Assembly: GCF_020216025.1 (NCBI RefSeq)
Contig: NZ_JAIWNC010000025.1
Location: 62,001-126,000 of the forward strand
Direction of reading: 5' to 3'
DNA from: Jidongwangia harbinensis
GTDB lineage: Bacteria > Actinomycetota > Actinomycetes > Mycobacteriales > Micromonosporaceae
Length of the DNA: 64,000 nt
Positions 52,122-60,692 of this stretch are shown in pieces. The translations under genes and the position numbers were made by a program. A model generated the notes under the pieces. It saw nothing but the letters and a program-made list of their open reading frames with translations. It was not told where the DNA came from and searched no databases. Position 1 is the first letter of the stretch; each line of letters begins with the position of its first letter.

Positions 52122-52454
52122 TCAGGCCGGGTCGGCGGCGGCGCGGTCCTCCCGGGTCGGCGGGACCGGCCGGCGCGGCTCGCGCACGCCGCCGTCGCCG
52201 CCCGGGCCGGCGGTCCGCACCACGACCACCGAGCCCCGCCGGGTCACCACTCCGGGCTCCGGCCGCTGGCGGACGACCGGACCCTGCAGTTCGGCCGGCG
52301 ATGCGGCGTCGCCGTCGGGACCCAGCACCCGCAGGCCGGCCCGCTCACCCAGCCCGGCCGCCTCGGGCGCGGTCAGCCCCAGCAGGTCCGGAACGACCAC
52401 GGTGTCCAACCGTGCCGTCCGGGTCTGCTGTGCCTTCGCCCGGCCCCGCCCCAT
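52122..52454 (-). CDS. Small PASTA-domain protein
   Basis: A 110-residue protein. A basic N-terminus (MGRGRAKAQQTRTARL) is followed by one PASTA unit: VVVPDLLGLTAPEAAGLGERAGLRV, split before ELQGPVVRQRPEPGVVTRRGSVVVVRTAG. The tail is Pro/Arg-rich. No signal or membrane helix is present, so a usual muropeptide-sensing role outside the cell is doubtful. Divergent from the aldo/keto reductase. Confidence 0.8.
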   Translation of the reverse strand: MGRGRAKAQQTRTARLDTVVVPDLLGLTAPEAAGLGERAGLRVLGPDGDAASPAELQGPVVRQRPEPGVVTRRGSVVVVRTAGPGGDGGVREPRRPVPPTREDRAAADPA

Positions 52455-52557
52455 CGTCCGAGGCTAACACCGCGCCGGCCGAGGCAGCTCCCGGCGATCG
52501 GCGGCGGCGGGTGCGAGGATGGGACGGCCACTCGGCCGGCCGACGGAGGTCAACAGC

Positions 52558-53544
52558 ATGGAGATCCGCACGCTGGGACAGGGACTGCGGGTGTCGGCGC
52601 TCGGTCTGGGCTGCATGGGGATGAGCCAGAGCTACGGGCCCAACCCGGGCGACCGGGACGCGATGATCGGTGTCCTGCGCGGCGCGGTGGAGCAGGGTGT
52701 CACGTTCTTCGACACCGCCGAGGTCTACGGTCCGTACGTCAACGAGGAACTCGTCGGCGAGGCCCTGGAGCCGCTGCGCGACCGGGTGGTCATCGCCACC
52801 AAGTTCGGCTGGGACGTCCGGGACGGCCGGTCCGTCGGCCTGGACAGCCGGCCGGAGCAGATCCGGCGGGTGGCGGACGCTTCGCTGCGGCGCCTGCGGG
52901 TCGACCGGATCGACCTGTTCTACCAGCACCGGGTCGATCCCGCCGTGCCGATCGAGGACGTCGCCGGGACCGTCGCCGAACTGGTCCGGGCCGGCAAGGT
53001 CGCCCACTTCGGCCTGTCCGAGGCGGGCGCCGGGACGATCCGCCGCGCGCACGCCGTCCATCCGGTCACCGCGCTGCAGAGCGAGTACTCGCTGTGGACC
53101 CGCGACATCGAGGCCGAGATCCTGCCGGCGCTCGACGAACTCGGCATCGGGCTGGTGCCGTTCAGCCCGCTGGGCAAGGGCTTTCTCACCGGCACCGTGG
53201 ACACCGCCACCGAGTTCGGCGCCGACGACATCCGCGCCACGATTCCGCGCTTCACCGCGGAGAACCGGGCGGCCAACCAGGCGCTCATCGACCTGGTGGC
53301 GCGGGTGGCCGGGGCGCACGACGCCACCCCGGCGCAGGTCGCCCTCGCCTGGCTGCTGGCCCGCCGGCCGTCGATCGTGCCGATCCCCGGCACCCGGCGG
53401 CGGGAACGCCTCGCCGAGAACATCGGCGCCGCCCGGCTCCGGCTGCCCGCCGCCGACCTCGCCGAACTCGACGAGGCGGCGACGCGGCTGGGCGTGGCCG
53501 GTGCCCGCTACAACGAGGCCATGCAGAGCCTGACCGAGCGGTGA
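52558..53544 (+). CDS. Aldo/keto reductase
   Basis: A 328-residue TIM-barrel oxidoreductase. The catalytic tetrad is visible: Asp and Tyr in FFDTAEVYGPY, Lys in IATKFGWD and His in FYQHRVDP. RRPSIVPIPGTRRRERLAENI binds NADPH. It resembles the YakC/AKR13 group. GGAGG lies 10 nt before the ATG. Substrate unknown; probably an aldehyde or ketone. Confidence 0.92.
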   Translation: MEIRTLGQGLRVSALGLGCMGMSQSYGPNPGDRDAMIGVLRGAVEQGVTFFDTAEVYGPYVNEELVGEALEPLRDRVVIATKFGWDVRDGRSVGLDSRPEQIRRVADASLRRLRVDRIDLFYQHRVDPAVPIEDVAGTVAELVRAGKVAHFGLSEAGAGTIRRAHAVHPVTALQSEYSLWTRDIEAEILPALDELGIGLVPFSPLGKGFLTGTVDTATEFGADDIRATIPRFTAENRAANQALIDLVARVAGAHDATPAQVALAWLLARRPSIVPIPGTRRRERLAENIGAARLRLPAADLAELDEAATRLGVAGARYNEAMQSLTER

Positions 53545-53554
53545 GAACGGGCCG

Positions 53555-55081
53555 CTAACCGGCCAGGATGCGCGCCTCGGCCTGACCGCTGGCGGTGCCC
53601 GACTTCTGCACCACCACGAGATCCGGCCGCTGGTCGCCGTTCCAGTTCGCGGTGGACACGTCGTACCGGTCGTCGGTGGGCCCCAGCGCCGTACGGGCCT
53701 GCAGCAGGTAGCGCCGGAACTTCGACGCGCCGTCCAGGACCCGCACCTCGGTCTGCCGGCTCGCCGTGCCGGACTTCTGCACCGCCACCAGGTCCAGCCG
53801 GCCGTCCGCGTTCCAGTCCGCCACCGAGTACGCGAAGCGGTGGTCCGTCGGCCCGAGCTTGGTGCCGGTCTCCACCAGGTACCGCTGGAAGCCGGACGCG
53901 CCGTCCACCACCCGCACCTCGGTGCGCCGGCTCTGGGTGCCGGACTTCTGCACCGCCACCAGGTCCAGCCGGCCGTCCGCGTTCCAGTCCGCCACCGAGA
54001 ATGCGTAGCGGTGGTCGGTCAGGCCGAGCACGGTGTGGGTCTCCAGCAGGTAGCGCTGGAAGCCGGACGCGCCGTCCACCACCCGCAGTTCGGTCCGGCC
54101 GCTGGCGGTGCCGGACCGCTGCGTCACCACCAGGTCCAGCCGGCTGTCGCCGTTCCAGTCGGCCAGCGCGAACGCGTGCCGGTCGTCGGTCGGCGCCAGC
54201 GCGGTGCCGGTGTGCAGCAGCAGGCGCTTGAAGTTCGTCATCCCGTCCAGGATGTAGAGCTCGGTGCGGCCGCTGCGGGTGCCGGAACGTTGCACCACCA
54301 CCAGGTCGGGGCGGCGGTCGCCGTTCCAGTCGGCCGTCGACACGTCGTGCCGGGCGTCGGCCGGGCCCTGCCCGGTCCCGGTCACCAGCAGCGAGCGCTG
54401 GAACGGCCCGGTCGCCTTCGCCGGTGTCGTCGGCGCCGCGTTCGGCACCGACGGGGTGGCGACGGGGTTGGCCTCCTGCGCCCACAGCCGGTTCACGACG
54501 AGTTGGGCGTCGTGTGCCTCCGGCTGGTACGCCGCCGGGAAGGCCGAACCCTGGACCCGCTGGCAGACCGGTCCCACCTCGGCGGTCCGCCAGCCGTCGC
54601 CCGGGAACTTGCGGATCATCGCGTCCAGGAACTTGCCGGTCGCGTAGCCGGGATCGACGACCTGCTCGGGCCGGCCCCAGCCCATCGACGGGCGCTGCTG
54701 GAAGAGGCCGAGGCTGTCGTGGTCGACGGCGACGACGTAGTTGTGCAGGGTGCTCTCGGCGATCGCCGTGGTCACCGCGATCATGGCCGCCCGCTGGTCC
54801 AGCCCGCGGGCCCGCACGGCGTCCACGATCGCCCGCGCGCACGAGATGTTGTAACCGGTCACGGCGGAACCGAGCCGCCGGCCGTTCATCACCGGCCGCA
54901 GCGCCGTCGCGATCGACTTGTCGGCCGCCGAGACGCCACCGGGCTGGCACGGCACGGTCCGGATCGCCGACGCGGCCACCCTGGTCCGCACCGCGTCCAC
55001 GGGAACGCCGGCCTGCGCCGGAACGGCGAGGAGAAGGGAGCCGGCAACGAACGTCACGGTCGTCAGAACGGTGCGTCTCAC
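53555..55081 (-). CDS. Secreted lysozyme-like domain with five VCBS/FG-GAP repeats
   Basis: A 508-residue exported protein (signal FVAGSLLLAVPAQA). Residues about 50-225 resemble transglycosylase/lysozyme-like cell-wall domains of actinomycetes: AMIAVTTAIAEST with candidate catalytic Glu109, then DHDSLGLFQQRPSMGWG. A Pro/Thr linker leads to five repeats of about 60 residues, each with (V/L)ADWN(A/G)DxRxDLV and a following QxSGT, the calcium-binding FG-GAP/VCBS propeller type. Repeats 3 and 4 are nearly identical in DNA. The GTG at 55081 has AAGGGA upstream. The propeller may bind carbohydrate or protein. Confidence 0.82.
   Translation of the reverse strand: MRRTVLTTVTFVAGSLLLAVPAQAGVPVDAVRTRVAASAIRTVPCQPGGVSAADKSIATALRPVMNGRRLGSAVTGYNISCARAIVDAVRARGLDQRAAMIAVTTAIAESTLHNYVVAVDHDSLGLFQQRPSMGWGRPEQVVDPGYATGKFLDAMIRKFPGDGWRTAEVGPVCQRVQGSAFPAAYQPEAHDAQLVVNRLWAQEANPVATPSVPNAAPTTPAKATGPFQRSLLVTGTGQGPADARHDVSTADWNGDRRPDLVVVQRSGTRSGRTELYILDGMTNFKRLLLHTGTALAPTDDRHAFALADWNGDSRLDLVVTQRSGTASGRTELRVVDGASGFQRYLLETHTVLGLTDHRYAFSVADWNADGRLDLVAVQKSGTQSRRTEVRVVDGASGFQRYLVETGTKLGPTDHRFAYSVADWNADGRLDLVAVQKSGTASRQTEVRVLDGASKFRRYLLQARTALGPTDDRYDVSTANWNGDQRPDLVVVQKSGTASGQAEARILAG
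53580..54400 (-). repeat. About 180-bp tandem coding repeats of the VCBS gene
   Basis: Five units of about 180 bp each encode one FG-GAP/VCBS repeat. The units around 53769 and 53949 share long identical stretches, which suggests recent duplication or gene conversion. Confidence 0.75.
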
Positions 55082-55257
55082 GACGCATCCCTTGGTGCCA
55101 TGTGATCGATCTCCCCGAATGCCGCTCCGCGCTGCCCCGAATCTGCCACATGTCGCTCCGGTGGGAAAGTCGATTCGGCTGGCAGCTGCCTGAGAAGTCG
55201 CCGATCGCGGCCGAACGCGCAGCGCGCACACAGTGGACACGGTGGCCGGCCGCCCGG

Positions 55258-56277
55258 TCAGGCGGACTCGCGGACGATCAGCTCGGGCCGGTACACCTGC
55301 CGGCGGCCGCCCGGCGGTGTGCGATGGTCCGACTCGGCCAGCAACAAACCGGCGGCGGCCCGCCCGAGGTCGTACATCGGCTGCCGGACCGTGGTCAGCG
55401 ACGTGGCGAGCTCGGCGGCGAACGGCACGTCGTCGTACCCGACCACGGCGATGTCGTCCGGCACCCTGATGCCGCGCCTGCGGAGAAGCCGCATCACACC
55501 CAGGGCCACCAGGTCACTGACGCACATGATGGCGGTCGGTGGCGCCGGCAGGGTGAGCACCTGATCCAGCGTCGACTCGGCCTGGTCGGTACCGGCCCGC
55601 GGCAGCACCACCTCGAACAGGTGCTGCGACGGCTCCAGTCCGGCCCGGCGCAGCGCCCGTTGCGCCCCGCGACTGCGGGCCGCGCACTGCGGGGTGCGCA
55701 GCGGCCCGTTCAGGAAGAGGATCCGTCGATGTCCCCGGCCGACCAGGTGCGAGGCGGCCAGTTCGCCGCCTAGCTCGTCATCGATCGAGACCGAGCAGAT
55801 TTCCTCGGCCGGGCTCGGGCAGTCCATCAGGACCACGGGTACGCCGCGGCGCTGGATGGCGAGCAGCGGCTCGACGTCCACCTGGACCGGGGTCACCAGC
55901 ATGCCGCGTACGCCGTGCTCCTCGAGCATCTGCAGGTAGCGGGTCTCGCGCTCCGGGCGCTGGTCGGAGCTGCACAGAATGAGCATGCACTCCGCCTCGG
56001 CGAGGCGGTCCTCGATCCCGCGGGCGGCCTCGGTGAAGAACGGGTTGGCGATGTCCAGGATCACGGCGCCGACCGTGCTGGCACGTCCTTCCCGCAATTG
56101 GCGGGCCAGCCCGTTACGGACGAAGCCGAGTTCCTGCATGACCCGCTCGACGCGTTCACGGGTCTCGTCGGCCACCAGGCCCGGGCTGTTGAGCACGTTG
56201 GAAACCGTGCCGACCGCGACACCGGCCGCCGCGGCGACCTCGCGAATGCCGTTTCGACGGCGTACCGGTGCTGGCAT
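55258..56277 (-). CDS. LacI-family transcriptional regulator
   Basis: A 339-residue repressor. The headpiece is IREVAAAAGVAVGTVSNVLNSPGLVADETRERV, with hinge LGFVRNGLARQLREGR. The sugar-binding domain includes ILDIANPFF, PDDIAVVGYDDVPFAAELATSLTTVRQP. Divergent from the CBM2-PL11 gene, with CATCGATG-centred palindromes in the gap, so it very likely represses that gene and itself until a pectin-derived sugar binds. Confidence 0.93.
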   Translation of the reverse strand: MPAPVRRRNGIREVAAAAGVAVGTVSNVLNSPGLVADETRERVERVMQELGFVRNGLARQLREGRASTVGAVILDIANPFFTEAARGIEDRLAEAECMLILCSSDQRPERETRYLQMLEEHGVRGMLVTPVQVDVEPLLAIQRRGVPVVLMDCPSPAEEICSVSIDDELGGELAASHLVGRGHRRILFLNGPLRTPQCAARSRGAQRALRRAGLEPSQHLFEVVLPRAGTDQAESTLDQVLTLPAPPTAIMCVSDLVALGVMRLLRRRGIRVPDDIAVVGYDDVPFAAELATSLTTVRQPMYDLGRAAAGLLLAESDHRTPPGGRRQVYRPELIVRESA

Positions 56278-56282
56278 CGATG
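56275..56282. promoter_or_regulatory. Operator-like palindrome CATCGATG at the LacI start
   Basis: CATCGATG overlaps the start codon of the LacI gene. Its centre is exactly 40 bp from that of the palindrome at 56313-56324, a spacing that allows looping. Confidence 0.45.
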
Positions 56283-56312
56283 GTCACTATAGCCCGGTGC
56301 GGAAGACTTGAA

Positions 56313-56324
56313 TCCATCGATGGA
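56313..56324. promoter_or_regulatory. LacI operator, TCCATCGATGGA
   Basis: A perfect 12-bp palindrome with the central CG typical of LacI-family sites. It lies 36 bp upstream of the LacI start and in the shared promoter region with the rhamnogalacturonan lyase. Confidence 0.65.
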
Positions 56325-56436
56325 CTTCAGTACGGTGGGGAACGCGCCAGCCATGGGCACCGACCTCTGGGTCGGCGGCATGGGCGTTCCGTCTCCGCTG
56401 TTCGAGCAACAGCGGGGGTTCTTGGCGCCGCGGCAT

Positions 56437-56448
56437 TGAAAGCTTTCA
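56437..56448. promoter_or_regulatory. Palindrome TGAAAGCTTTCA upstream of the PL11 gene
   Basis: A perfect 12-bp palindrome 114 bp before the PL11 start. GAAA(N)TTTC palindromes precede several actinomycete glycanase genes and bind LacI-type repressors, so it may be a second control site. Confidence 0.5.
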
Positions 56449-56520
56449 GCCACGCGAGCTTCGCGGCGCAGCGATCCCCCTTTCGAGCCGAGGGCGTGAT
56501 CGACCGATCCACACCGCATG

Positions 56521-56535
56521 CCTCCGTGACGGAGG
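56521..56535 (+). other. Small hairpin in the PL11 leader
   Basis: CCTCCG and CGGAGG pair around TGA, 27 bp before the start codon. It could affect ribosome access; no riboswitch is recognised. Confidence 0.35.
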
Positions 56536-56561
56536 CAGCTCCGCCATGCATTGGAGTAGGA

Positions 56562-58799
56562 ATGTTCCCTCGATCGAGGTGGCGCGTTGCGCTGCTGTCC
56601 ACCACCCTTGCCGCCGGAGTCGCCGGCGCCGGCGTCCTCACCGCGGTGGCCGCCGGCGCGGCTGCCGCCGGGTGCCGAGTCGACTACACGGTCACGAATC
56701 AGTGGCCGGGCGGCTTCGGCGCCGGCGTCACGCTCACGAACCTCGGCGATCCGGTCGACGGCTGGTCGGTCACCTGGGCGTACGACGCCGGCCAGACCGT
56801 CACGCAGGCGTGGGAGGCAAGTGTCACGCAGAGCGGAAGCCAGGTCACGGCGCGGAATGTCGGCCACAACGCCGGCCTCGCGACGAATGCCCGGGTGGCA
56901 TTCGGTTTCAACGGCTCCTGGGCCGGCAGCAACCCGGCGCCGAACGGCTTCGCCCTGAACGGTACGGCCTGCACCGGGCAGGCGGCGCCGCCCACCGGCG
57001 AGCCCTCGCCGTCGGATCCGCCGCCCTCCGGCCCGCCCCCGTCCGAACCGCCGACGCCGCCATCGGGATCCGGACGGCAGCTGGAGGACCTCAACCGCGG
57101 GCTGGTCAGCGTCCGCTCCGGAGCCGGGAATCTGCTCTCCTGGCGGCTGCTCGGCACCGAACCCGCCACCATCGGCTTCAACGTGTACCGGGGCGCCACC
57201 CGGGTGAACTCCGCGCCGATCACGAACTCCACGAACCTCCTGGACGATGGCGCACCCGCCGACGCGTCGTACACCGTGCGTGCCGTCGTCGACGGTGTGG
57301 AGCAGGTCCCCTCCGAACCGTCGCTGCGCTTCGCCGGGGGCACCTACCTCGACGTGCCGATCTCGCGGCCGGGCGGCAGTTACACGGCCGGCGACGCCAG
57401 CGTGGGCGACGTCGACGGCGACGGCCAGTACGAGCTCTTCTTGAAGTGGGATCCGGCCGACCAGAAGGACAACTCGCAGTCGGGTACCACCAGCAACGTC
57501 TACCTCGATGCGTACCGTCTCGACGGCACCCGCCTGTGGCGCGTCGACCTGGGCCGCAACATCCGGGCCGGCGCCCACTACACCCAGTTCCAGGTGTACG
57601 ACTATGACGGCGACGGCCGGGCCGAGATGGCGGTCAAGACCGGTGACGGTACCGTCTCCGGCACCGGACAGGTGATCGGTGACCGCAACGCCGACCACCG
57701 CAACTCGTCCGGCTACATCATCACCGGGCCGGAGTACCTGACCATGTTCAACGGGCTCACCGGCGCCGCCATGTCGACGGTGGCGTTCGAGCCGGCCCGG
57801 GGCAACATCAGCGACTGGGGGGACAACTACGGCAACCGCGGCGACCGGTTCCTGTCCGGTACGGCCTACCTGGACGGCCGGCGTCCGACCGTCGTCATGG
57901 GTCGCGGCTACTACGCCCGGAGCGCGATCGCGGCGTGGGACTTCCGGGACGGCGCCCTGCGGCTGCGCTGGAAATTCGACTCCCGCACCGCCGGCAGCCA
58001 GTGGACCGGCCGCGGCACCCACTCATTGTCCATCGCCGACGTCGACCGCAACGGCACCGACGAGATCATCTACGGCGGCATGACCGTCAACGCCAACGGC
58101 ACCGGCCGGTACGCGACTCATCCGCACGGCGATGCCCTGCACGTCAGCGACTTCGTACCGAGCCGTCCGGGCCAGGAGATCTGGCAGATCCACGAGAGCG
58201 GCGGCACCGCGGCCACCCTCCGCGACGCCAACAACGGCGCGACCATCTTCCAGCGGGCCAACACCTGTGGCTGCGAGGGTCCCGCCCGCGGGGCCGCCGG
58301 TGACATTCACGCGGGCAGCCCCGGCGGCGAGTTCTGGGGTGTCGGAACCGGCTTGACCAGCCTGTTCAACGGCTCCGGCGGCAACGCCGGGCGCAGTCCC
58401 GGCACCGCCAACTTCCTGGCCTGGTGGGACGCCGACCCGGTACGGGAACTGTTGGACGGCAACCACGTCGACAAGTACGGCACCGGCGGGAACACCCGCC
58501 TACTCACCGGCTCCGGCGCCCACTCCGTCAACGGCACGAAGGCCACTCCGTCGCTGTCCGGTGATCTCTTCGGGGACTGGCGCGAAGAAATCATCCTGCC
58601 CCGCGACGACAACGCCGCGCTGCGCATCTACGCCACTCCCACCCCGACCACCCGGCGGATCCACACCCTGCTGCACGACGCCCAGTACCGGGTGGCCGTC
58701 GCCTGGCAGAACACCGCCTACAACCAGCCGCCGCACCCGAGCTTCTTCCTCGGCGACGGCATGACCACACCGCCGCAACCGAACATCTACCTGCGCTGA
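56562..58799 (+). CDS. Secreted rhamnogalacturonan lyase (PL11) with N-terminal CBM2
   Basis: A 745-residue exported enzyme. After the signal (ending about residue 35) comes a cellulose-binding CBM2, about 38-140, with GCRVDYTVTNQWPGGFGAGVTL (split) and a closing NGTAC. A Pro/Ser linker (PSPSDPPPSGPPPSEPP) leads to the PL11 beta-propeller from about 170: RQLEDLNRGLVSV, GDVDGDGQYELFLKWDP, DYDGDGRAEMAVKTGDGT and GDLFGDWREEIILP. PL11 enzymes cleave the rhamnogalacturonan I backbone of pectin by beta-elimination, with calcium. GGAGTAGGA precedes the ATG. Controlled by the divergent LacI regulator. The CBM2 would hold it on plant cell walls. Confidence 0.93.
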   Translation: MFPRSRWRVALLSTTLAAGVAGAGVLTAVAAGAAAAGCRVDYTVTNQWPGGFGAGVTLTNLGDPVDGWSVTWAYDAGQTVTQAWEASVTQSGSQVTARNVGHNAGLATNARVAFGFNGSWAGSNPAPNGFALNGTACTGQAAPPTGEPSPSDPPPSGPPPSEPPTPPSGSGRQLEDLNRGLVSVRSGAGNLLSWRLLGTEPATIGFNVYRGATRVNSAPITNSTNLLDDGAPADASYTVRAVVDGVEQVPSEPSLRFAGGTYLDVPISRPGGSYTAGDASVGDVDGDGQYELFLKWDPADQKDNSQSGTTSNVYLDAYRLDGTRLWRVDLGRNIRAGAHYTQFQVYDYDGDGRAEMAVKTGDGTVSGTGQVIGDRNADHRNSSGYIITGPEYLTMFNGLTGAAMSTVAFEPARGNISDWGDNYGNRGDRFLSGTAYLDGRRPTVVMGRGYYARSAIAAWDFRDGALRLRWKFDSRTAGSQWTGRGTHSLSIADVDRNGTDEIIYGGMTVNANGTGRYATHPHGDALHVSDFVPSRPGQEIWQIHESGGTAATLRDANNGATIFQRANTCGCEGPARGAAGDIHAGSPGGEFWGVGTGLTSLFNGSGGNAGRSPGTANFLAWWDADPVRELLDGNHVDKYGTGGNTRLLTGSGAHSVNGTKATPSLSGDLFGDWREEIILPRDDNAALRIYATPTPTTRRIHTLLHDAQYRVAVAWQNTAYNQPPHPSFFLGDGMTTPPQPNIYLR

Positions 58800-58810
58800 A
58801 CCTCGGTACC

Positions 58811-58856
58811 CCGGGAGCGGCTGCCCGCCGCATCGGGTGGCGACAGCCGCTCCCGG
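58811..58856 (+). terminator. Terminator hairpin after the PL11 gene
   Basis: CCGGGAGCGGCTG (58811-58823) pairs perfectly with CAGCCGCTCCCGG (58844-58856) across a 20-nt loop, followed by ATTT. It lies 11 bp after the stop codon. Confidence 0.75.
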
Positions 58857-58962
58857 ATTTCCGCGCCCGCGGCTGCCCACGTGGCCGGGGTGCCGTCCCG
58901 GCCGGTCGTAGGAGACCGGTAGTCCGTCCGGGAGCCACCCCGATGCCGCGCCGTACCGGTGC

Positions 58963-59865
58963 TCACTTGGATTCGATCCGGGCCTGCGAATCGGGGCCGT
59001 CCACCAGTTCGGCGCTCGCCGCGGCCCAGCCACGGTCCGTGGAATACCAGACGCTGCGCAGGTACGCCGTGGCGAGCCGCCGGATCAGGTCGACCCGTTC
59101 GGGGCTCTCGTCGGTCGTCGACGTGACGGCGTACCCGTTGATCCCGCCCAGCGAATGCTCCGCACCGGAGAGGGTGAGCAGGCTCTTCGGGCCCGGGCTC
59201 AGGTGGTACGGGTCGGTGAACCAGTCCGGCCCGCGAACCGAGAGCGCGGACTGATCCTTGTCCCCGGCGACCACCAGGGCCGGCGTGGTCATGCCGGCGA
59301 AGCTCGGACTCATGAACGGGAAGTGCTCGGCGGCGAACGGGGTGAGGTCGGCGCCGCCGGTACCGGCCGTGGCGAGCAGCACGCCCGCGGAGATCCGCGG
59401 GTCACTCAGGTCCTCCCCCGGCACGCCGTCGGCGCCGAGGACCCGGGCGCCCAGCAGCGTGCTCGCGGTCTGCCCGCCCCAGGAGTGGCCGGCCGCGGCG
59501 ATCCGGCTCCGGTCGAGCCGTCCGGCCAGGCCGGGAACGGACTCCTCGATCAGGTCCAGCTGGTCGAGGACGCGCTTCAGGTCGTCGATCCGGATGCGCC
59601 AGATCTCCGGTTGGCGTGGGTCGTCGGGCGCGAGGCCCAGGGTGCGGGAGTCGAGGTGGGTCGGCTGGATCACCACGAAGCCGTGCGCGGCCCAGTAGCC
59701 GACCAGCGGGTCGTACTCGTCCATCGACGCGCCGAAGCCGTGCGCGAAGACGATGATCGGCAGCTCGCCGCCGGTCGCCGGGGCGGACACCCGGACGTGC
59801 AGGTCCGCGCCACGGCCGGGGGCGGGCAGCAGCACCGGGCGCAGGGAGATCACGGGAGTGGGCAT
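58963..59865 (-). CDS. Alpha/beta hydrolase (chlorophyllase/PAF-acetylhydrolase-like)
   Basis: A 300-residue hydrolase with no signal. The oxyanion motif is IIVFAHGFGASMDEY, the nucleophile elbow GHSWGGQTAS, the acid probably in VVAGDKDQSA and the histidine in SGAEHSLGGI. This set is typical of dienelactone/chlorophyllase-like esterases. AGGAG lies 8 nt before the ATG. The promoter carries paired GTTCCGCTT sites and the divergent TetR gene adjoins, so a lipophilic ester or its product is a likely inducer. Confidence 0.88.
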   Translation of the reverse strand: MPTPVISLRPVLLPAPGRGADLHVRVSAPATGGELPIIVFAHGFGASMDEYDPLVGYWAAHGFVVIQPTHLDSRTLGLAPDDPRQPEIWRIRIDDLKRVLDQLDLIEESVPGLAGRLDRSRIAAAGHSWGGQTASTLLGARVLGADGVPGEDLSDPRISAGVLLATAGTGGADLTPFAAEHFPFMSPSFAGMTTPALVVAGDKDQSALSVRGPDWFTDPYHLSPGPKSLLTLSGAEHSLGGINGYAVTSTTDESPERVDLIRRLATAYLRSVWYSTDRGWAAASAELVDGPDSQARIESK

Positions 59866-59893
59866 GGCGATTGCTCCTGACGGTGGACACCTC

Positions 59894-59937
59894 AAGCGGA
59901 ACGTTGTTCCACAAAGATATGGAAAGACGTTCCGCTT
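59894..59937. promoter_or_regulatory. TetR operator: inverted repeat AAGCGGAACG ... CGTTCCGCTT
   Basis: Ten-base perfect arms (59894-59903 and 59928-59937) flank 24 bp in front of the hydrolase gene. A third GTTCCGCTTA copy lies at 60620-60629 before the TetR gene. Confidence 0.6.
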
Positions 59938-59973
59938 AGCAAGGCGTGTGGCGGAGGCAACAGCCCCGGCCGG

Positions 59974-60591
59974 TCAGGGAGCCGGCTTCCCGGCGCCGTA
60001 CTTCAGGCCGTCGATCAGCAGCGCGACCATGCGCCGACCGTGGTCGCCGCCCTCGTCGCCGGAGGCGCACAGGTTGCTGACGGCGTACAGCAGGTCCTTC
60101 GGGCTCACCCCCGGCCGCACCGCACCCGCCTCCACGGCGGCGTCGAGCAGCCCGCCCAGAGCCGGGCCGAGCCGCTGCATGAAGTAGTCCGGCAGAACGT
60201 TGAACGCCGGATCGCCCGAGTGCAGAGCGGCGGCCAGGCCACGCTTGGTCGCGATGAAATCGGTGAACCGGTAGATCCACCGGCTCAACGCCTCGCCCGG
60301 TTCGTACTCCGCGGCCAACGCGGGGGCGGCGTCGGCGGTCGCGTCCACCTCGCGCCGGAACACCGCCGTGACGAGGTCGGAGCGCAGCGGGAAGTGCCGG
60401 TAGAAGGTACCCACGCCGACCCCGGCCCGGGCCGCGATCTCGCGGACCGGCGCGTCCACCCCCGAGGTGCCGAAGACCGCCTTGGCCGCTTCGAGCAGCG
60501 CGTCGATGTTGCGCTGCGCGTCGACGCGCACCCGCCGGTCACCACGTGCGGGGGTACGCCCGGCCGCCGCTTCGATCGGGTCTTCGGTCAC
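59974..60591 (-). CDS. TetR-family transcriptional regulator
   Basis: A 205-residue regulator. The helix-turn-helix reads VREIAARAGVGVGTFYRHFPLRSDLVTAVF. The ligand domain resembles the SCO4850-like TetR C-terminal group (VLPDYFMQRLGPALGGLLDAAVEAGAVR). The GTG at 60591 has GGGAG just upstream. GTTCCGCTTA in its own promoter, and twice before the downstream hydrolase, supports autoregulation and control of the hydrolase. Confidence 0.92.
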   Translation of the reverse strand: MTEDPIEAAAGRTPARGDRRVRVDAQRNIDALLEAAKAVFGTSGVDAPVREIAARAGVGVGTFYRHFPLRSDLVTAVFRREVDATADAAPALAAEYEPGEALSRWIYRFTDFIATKRGLAAALHSGDPAFNVLPDYFMQRLGPALGGLLDAAVEAGAVRPGVSPKDLLYAVSNLCASGDEGGDHGRRMVALLIDGLKYGAGKPAP

Positions 60592-60619
60592 GAGGCTCCC
60601 ACCGCTTTTCTGAAAGAGT

Positions 60620-60629
60620 GTTCCGCTTA
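60620..60629. promoter_or_regulatory. TetR half-site GTTCCGCTTA in the tetR promoter
   Basis: Same decamer core as at 59928-59937. It lies 29 bp upstream of the TetR start within AGTG(TTCCGCTTAA)CCACT, an imperfect dyad. Confidence 0.5.
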
Positions 60630-60692
60630 ACCACTTTACGGCCTCCGGCCCCGCACACTTTCGTCTTGGTCGATCGATCGACTGCTGCAACC

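Noticed and set aside
60546..60692. Upstream extension of the PLD-like gene to 60546
   Set aside because: It would run through the TetR start and its operator-like site; the ATG at 60693 directly precedes the basic residues and membrane helix.
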